Assembly (NCBI RefSeq): GCF_017591435.1
Contig: NC_059268.1
Coordinates: 14,058,684-14,122,683 of the forward strand
Origin: Portunus trituberculatus
Lineage: Eukaryota > Arthropoda > Malacostraca > Decapoda > Portunidae
Reading direction: 5' to 3'
DNA: 64,000 bases
The translations under genes and the position numbers were made by a program. Below are positions 60,077 to 64,000 of this stretch, one piece after another. The notes beneath the pieces are model-generated. The model ran no database searches. It was not told the DNA's origin and saw nothing but the letters and a program-made list of their open reading frames with translations. Position 1 is the first letter of the stretch, and every line of letters starts with the position of its first letter.

Positions 60077-63000
60077 ATGATCTCATGTGGAGATGCACAA
60101 GATTTTGTGCCTTTTGGACGTGACTATCTGGAGCACCATCCTGGGGAGGTTGGTCTGCCTCCTCCACGGCCCAGCCAGGTGCCTCCTCACATTGACCTCC
60201 TGAGACAGTTGGACACAGTCTCCATTAATGGCTCAAAGGTATTTTCACTATGGCATATCTTCAGTTCGACTATACAAAGGTATTTTATTAGTTTACTAAT
60301 GATTCTTTGGTGTTATTAATCAGGAACTCGGGAAGTTACTTCATGTCTATTATCTTCAGGAATGGTGGGATGTACGCCACAGCAAAGATGGATTGACGGA
60401 GGAAGAGCTTTATGTCAGTGGGTCAAGAGTTGTGTGGTCACGAGGCCAAGCGGGACGAATTGGGTCTCGCCAGGTTGTCAAGTGTATGACATGTGACTCC
60501 ACAGTAGTACATGCTATGTTTGCTACGTTTTACACCTATCCTGACCAACCACCTTTGCTAGGAGAACCTGTTCCTGAAGAACCTACTGGTAAATTATATG
60601 CATATGGTCTGTTGTGCAGAGTAACAGTAGGATTATGATAATGACACTTTTTAATCCAGTTATGAAAAAGATTAAAATAGAAACCTTAAAAAATATTTTA
60701 TCATAGGCTAGAGAGAAAAATATAATGAAATAAAAATAAGAAAACATATTTTGAATTCTAAGCGGAAGCTTTATTTTTGGATTCCATCTTTCTTAAAGTC
60801 CTCTCACATCTTGGATTTGAACGCTACTAGTAGTATCTTCAACTTGAGATGCACAGGTAGATAACATAAGAAGCAATGTTGGAGAGCAGGACACATGGTC
60901 TTTCTTAGTAACTCTGTTCATAGCAAAACATATTTGGGAAAGGTACAAAGAACATTGCCAGATAGTTGTCTTGATACCCCTACAAAGTATGTTACTCAAC
61001 TCATGTCCAGTATCTGTTGTTGAATTACATTATGAAGATAATGAAGAACTGCTTGATATTATTTAAAACACTGAAGATATGCATAATGAGTATGAGTAGG
61101 TACTGAATATTGACAAATTACAAAACCACTGTAATTCAGTTTTGGATCCTTCATTGTGGATGTAGCACTACATGCTAATATAAATCTTCTGCATTCCAAA
61201 TAATTTTCTTCTTTATGATCTGAATCCTAGTGAGATATTATGAATGTTAGATAGAGACCAGTGATTCCATTACTGTCATTCTTAAAGTGATAAGAGGAAG
61301 TTTTCAGTTGCATTTTCCCTTTTCTGTTATAAATTGTAGATTTTTAACTTGTATGTAACAGCATTAATTTCTGGTACATAATAGACATCTTTATGATATA
61401 TTATGTATACAACCCATTACATAGATAGCTTTTTTTTTATTTCTTGGGTATAGGTGATGCTCTTCCTAGTATCTGTATTGTGGAGAATGACTGCCTCACC
61501 ATCATTACTGAAGATGGAGATGACTATTCTGTAGCTCTTCCATTCCCGGTAAGTATTGTCTGTTTGGTGCAGCGTCATCATCAACCTTTACTAACTCTTC
61601 GCCCTGGCTAGTTTCATAACGTGACTTTTCATTATCCCTTTGATCTTAAATAGCTTTACTTCAGCCACCAACAGGATGTATCACATATCCTAGGAAATCT
61701 CTTAATCACACCTATACCTCCTATTTTAAGATAATTCCAATATACTGTACAATGTACATACTATAACTGCATTCAAGGAAAATTATAGGATTTGTTGTGA
61801 AATCCGAACCTCTGCAGAAGAGGATTAACTCTTATGATATAATGTTATCTTGTGCCAGGTAAGGAAAGTGTGGCCAGTCAAGTATGGAATCCTGCTAGAG
61901 CGTCAGGTGATGGCCTCAGAGATTGCCTCTCAGAAGCAAGAGGCTGAAAGTTTGCCAACATTTTATAGTTTACTTCACCCACTGGATGAAATAAATCCCT
62001 TGCTCTACAGAGCAGGTAAGTCACTTTTACTTCTGAGCAGCCAGTCACAGGTTAGATTCAAAACATTGGAAGAAGTTAATGAGATGTCTTTTAGTTTCTC
62101 TTTATTCTTCATACATTGCTAAACTGTCAATTTTTTTTTATTTATCTATTTGTTTATGTATTAGGACTTCATTTTGTGGCAGTTCATAATTAAGAAAATT
62201 GAAAAAAATCCTAAAATTGTTAGAAAATACAAACATTCAATTATATACAGTTAAAAATTGTATTTCTTTCTTTCACTTTTTCCAGTCTTGATAAATTAAG
62301 AATATGAAACCTCATACAGTCAACCCTCGGCTTTCGCGACTTTGGCTATCGCGTTTTATTGCTATCGCGCACCCATGAAAAGCTGCTAAAATTTCATTAT
62401 CGCGACCTCAGATGCCTGCTATCATGCGCCCCGCCATGACGTCATGGAATATCTGAGCGCTCATTGGCCAAAACCGCCTTTCCGCCAAGATCAATTCGGC
62501 TATCGCGTTTTCGGCTATGGCGCGGCTATTTCGGCCCCAACTGGGCGCGATAGCCGAGGGTTAAGTGTACTTTATTCTTAAGATCAAGTCACTAACTCAA
62601 AATATATACGACATGTTTTATTTCAGGCTTCAGTGGTTCATCTCATCCTTCTTATATGAGTGACCTAGCACAGCAGGCTGTGTTCATGTCTCAGGACCCG
62701 TCCATTTGTATTCTTTACAATTCTGTCAATAATAGTCACACCATATGGAAAATAAGAAGGGCCAAGACTGAGGTAAATATGATTCATCTTAATCTATCAT
62801 ATTTAATATATGTGTGTGTGTGTGTGTGGTCCACACTGAATGTATAAGATCTAATGTAATAAATGAGGACTTTGCTTGAAATATGATTTTATTAGAATGA
62901 TTTTGTTTCAGGAAAACAACCTCATATTCCAAAGTGGAGTTCAACCCAGCCTTAGCAATACACCTATCACATCTCTGCTGTCCAGTGCTGGCTCCTACAC

Positions 63001-64000
63001 TCAACTACACTCCTACTCACACTCTCATTCATTCTCCCAGAATCACTCCAACATGACATCCCCTACTACTCAGGTGCCTGTACACACTCCAACTCCTGCC
63101 ACTTCTCGCACCAGAACATTATTTCCCAATCCAATGATCACACCTAAGCTCCAACATTCTCAAACAGCCAGAAGTCACATGGCAACACTGAGGTGAGAAT
63201 TTGATTCTTGAAAAATTATTGGTTTTATCATCTTTTATAATTTTTCATTCAAAGTATGGGTTAATCATGACAAATTTTACAGTCTATTTATATATCCCTG
63301 TTTTGATTTTACAGCCGAACCCAGTCACCATCAGTGTTTGGTGGACAGCATATGCGACTTGCCGTGAGTCCCTCCCCCTGTCGCTCCCCTGGTCATCGTA
63401 CCTCCCGAACATCACAGCTGACATTTCTGAATGAAACGCTAATTGAGCCAGAGCCTCTTGTGCCAGACATTTGCCTTGATCACTTGTGGACAGATCATTC
63501 TCTTGGTCGAGCCACTAGGGCATTCCTGACGGAAGATCATGTTGAACAGAAATATCTTTGCTTGATGCTTTCACAAGCAGGAATACTACGTTGCATCAAG
63601 TATGATTACACAAATGATCAATCAAGTTTAATCTTTGGCTCTGTCTCCTCAATACCAGCTAAAGATGCTCGTCCTTTGAGAGCATTGAAAATGATGATAG
63701 TTGTTGACAGTAATAACAGTTTGCTGCTTTATACAGGAACTGTTCATGTAAGTCGCATTAATATCAGTGGATTACCTGCATTCAATTCATCTTTATTTAA
63801 GGACTTTTCCTCGCTCAACATATCTTCACATCTCCAAAGCCCTGCTACAACACCACTGCGAAGGTCAGGTCTTCTAACCTCAAGCCGGCCACCTTCATCA
63901 GCTGATGCAAAGTTTGATGTTGGACTATCACCAGTTGTGACTGAGAAAATGCACATTGAGTCTTCCTTTGCTGAGGATCCTGGTTTGCCACTTTCTTCTG
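60077..64000 (+). CDS. ANAPC1: Anaphase-promoting complex subunit 1 (APC1), 5' part, 7 exons, open at window end
   Basis: APC1 is the largest scaffold subunit of the anaphase-promoting complex, a ubiquitin ligase that drives mitotic exit (Drosophila shattered). Coding exons are 60077-60238, 60360-60588, 61454-61548, 61859-62015, 62627-62772, 62912-63192 and 63315 onward. All are in phase and give at least 585 residues. Matches to the APC1 N-terminal beta-propeller region are FVPFGRD close to the start, EEELYVSGSRVVWSRG, LPFPVRKVWPVKYGILLERQ, YSLLHPLDEINPL, DPSICILYNSVNN, HTIWKIRRAKTE, PDICLDHLWTD, LIFGSVSSIPAKDA and LLYTGTVHVSRINISGLPA. A Ser/His/Thr-rich loop (about residues 270-370) matches the phospho-regulated loop of the family. 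The start MISCGDAQDFVPFGRD fits the usual position. An alternative in-frame acceptor 36 bases before exon 2 (60324) would add 12 residues. Intron 4 carries a MITE. The 3' two thirds are outside the window. Confidence 0.93.
62317..62567. mobile_element. MITE with pogo/Tigger-like inverted ends, TA flanks
   Basis: The left end cagtcaaccctcggctttcg and right end (reverse complement cacttaaccctcggctatcg) form inverted repeats of about 22 bases flanked by TA (62315-62316, 62568-62569). The interior is CpG-rich and repeats ggctatcgcg in both orientations, unlike the AT-rich APC1 intron around it. The ends resemble pogo/Tigger-type TIRs (inference). No coding capacity is present. Confidence 0.8.

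Overview
This is a eukaryotic window. It has intron-rich genes with GT..AG splice sites, dense (GT)n, (GA)n, (TA)n and (TAA)n microsatellites, tRNA-derived SINEs, several non-LTR retrotransposon families, mariner debris and TTAGG-type telomeric repeats. Together with a decapod-type vitellogenin (apolipocrustacein) gene this points to a decapod crustacean. I cannot name the species. All gene calls come from reading conserved motifs and splice junctions by eye, with no database search.

Layout from left to right. (1) 479-9298, plus: 3' half of a Ptp99A/PTPRG-type receptor tyrosine phosphatase, with an intact D1 domain and a degenerate D2. Its introns hold a mariner remnant, a SINE/LINE/(GT)n cluster, a 1.66 kb element with terminal inverted repeats flanked by TA, a 490-bp purine-rich block and a LINE fragment. 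(2) 9.3-24 kb: mostly gene-free. It holds microsatellites, an interstitial TTAGG array, a diverged tandem duplication and a second TIR element ending in a near-perfect palindrome. (3) 24838-28085, plus: complete five-exon alpha-1,3-fucosyltransferase (GT10), a type II Golgi-like protein with a long Thr-rich stem. (4) 28-39 kb: repeats, a perfect 19-bp hairpin, a mariner scrap and several orphan minus-strand exon-like frames. One of these encodes an unrecognised 128-residue single-pass membrane protein. (5) 39567-51652, plus: a 15-exon vitellogenin-like large lipid transfer protein of about 2,509 residues, with signal peptide, lipoprotein N-terminal domain, furin-type RRQRR site and C-terminal VWD. 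A single-base frameshift lies in exon 6. (6) 52.8-59.1 kb: three decayed non-LTR retrotransposons of three families placed end to end. (7) 60077 to the window end, plus: 5' part of APC1 (ANAPC1), the largest scaffold subunit of the anaphase-promoting complex.

The four recognised genes belong to unrelated pathways (phosphotyrosine signalling, glycan fucosylation, yolk lipoprotein, ubiquitin ligase). The window reads as an ordinary stretch of a repeat-rich chromosome, not a functional cluster. The most unusual signals are the repeated joining of LINE and SINE ends to (AC)n microsatellites, the two TIR elements, the palindromes, the TTAGG array, the vitellogenin frameshift with its repeat-loaded introns, and the unidentified minus-strand coding segments at 31-38.5 kb.
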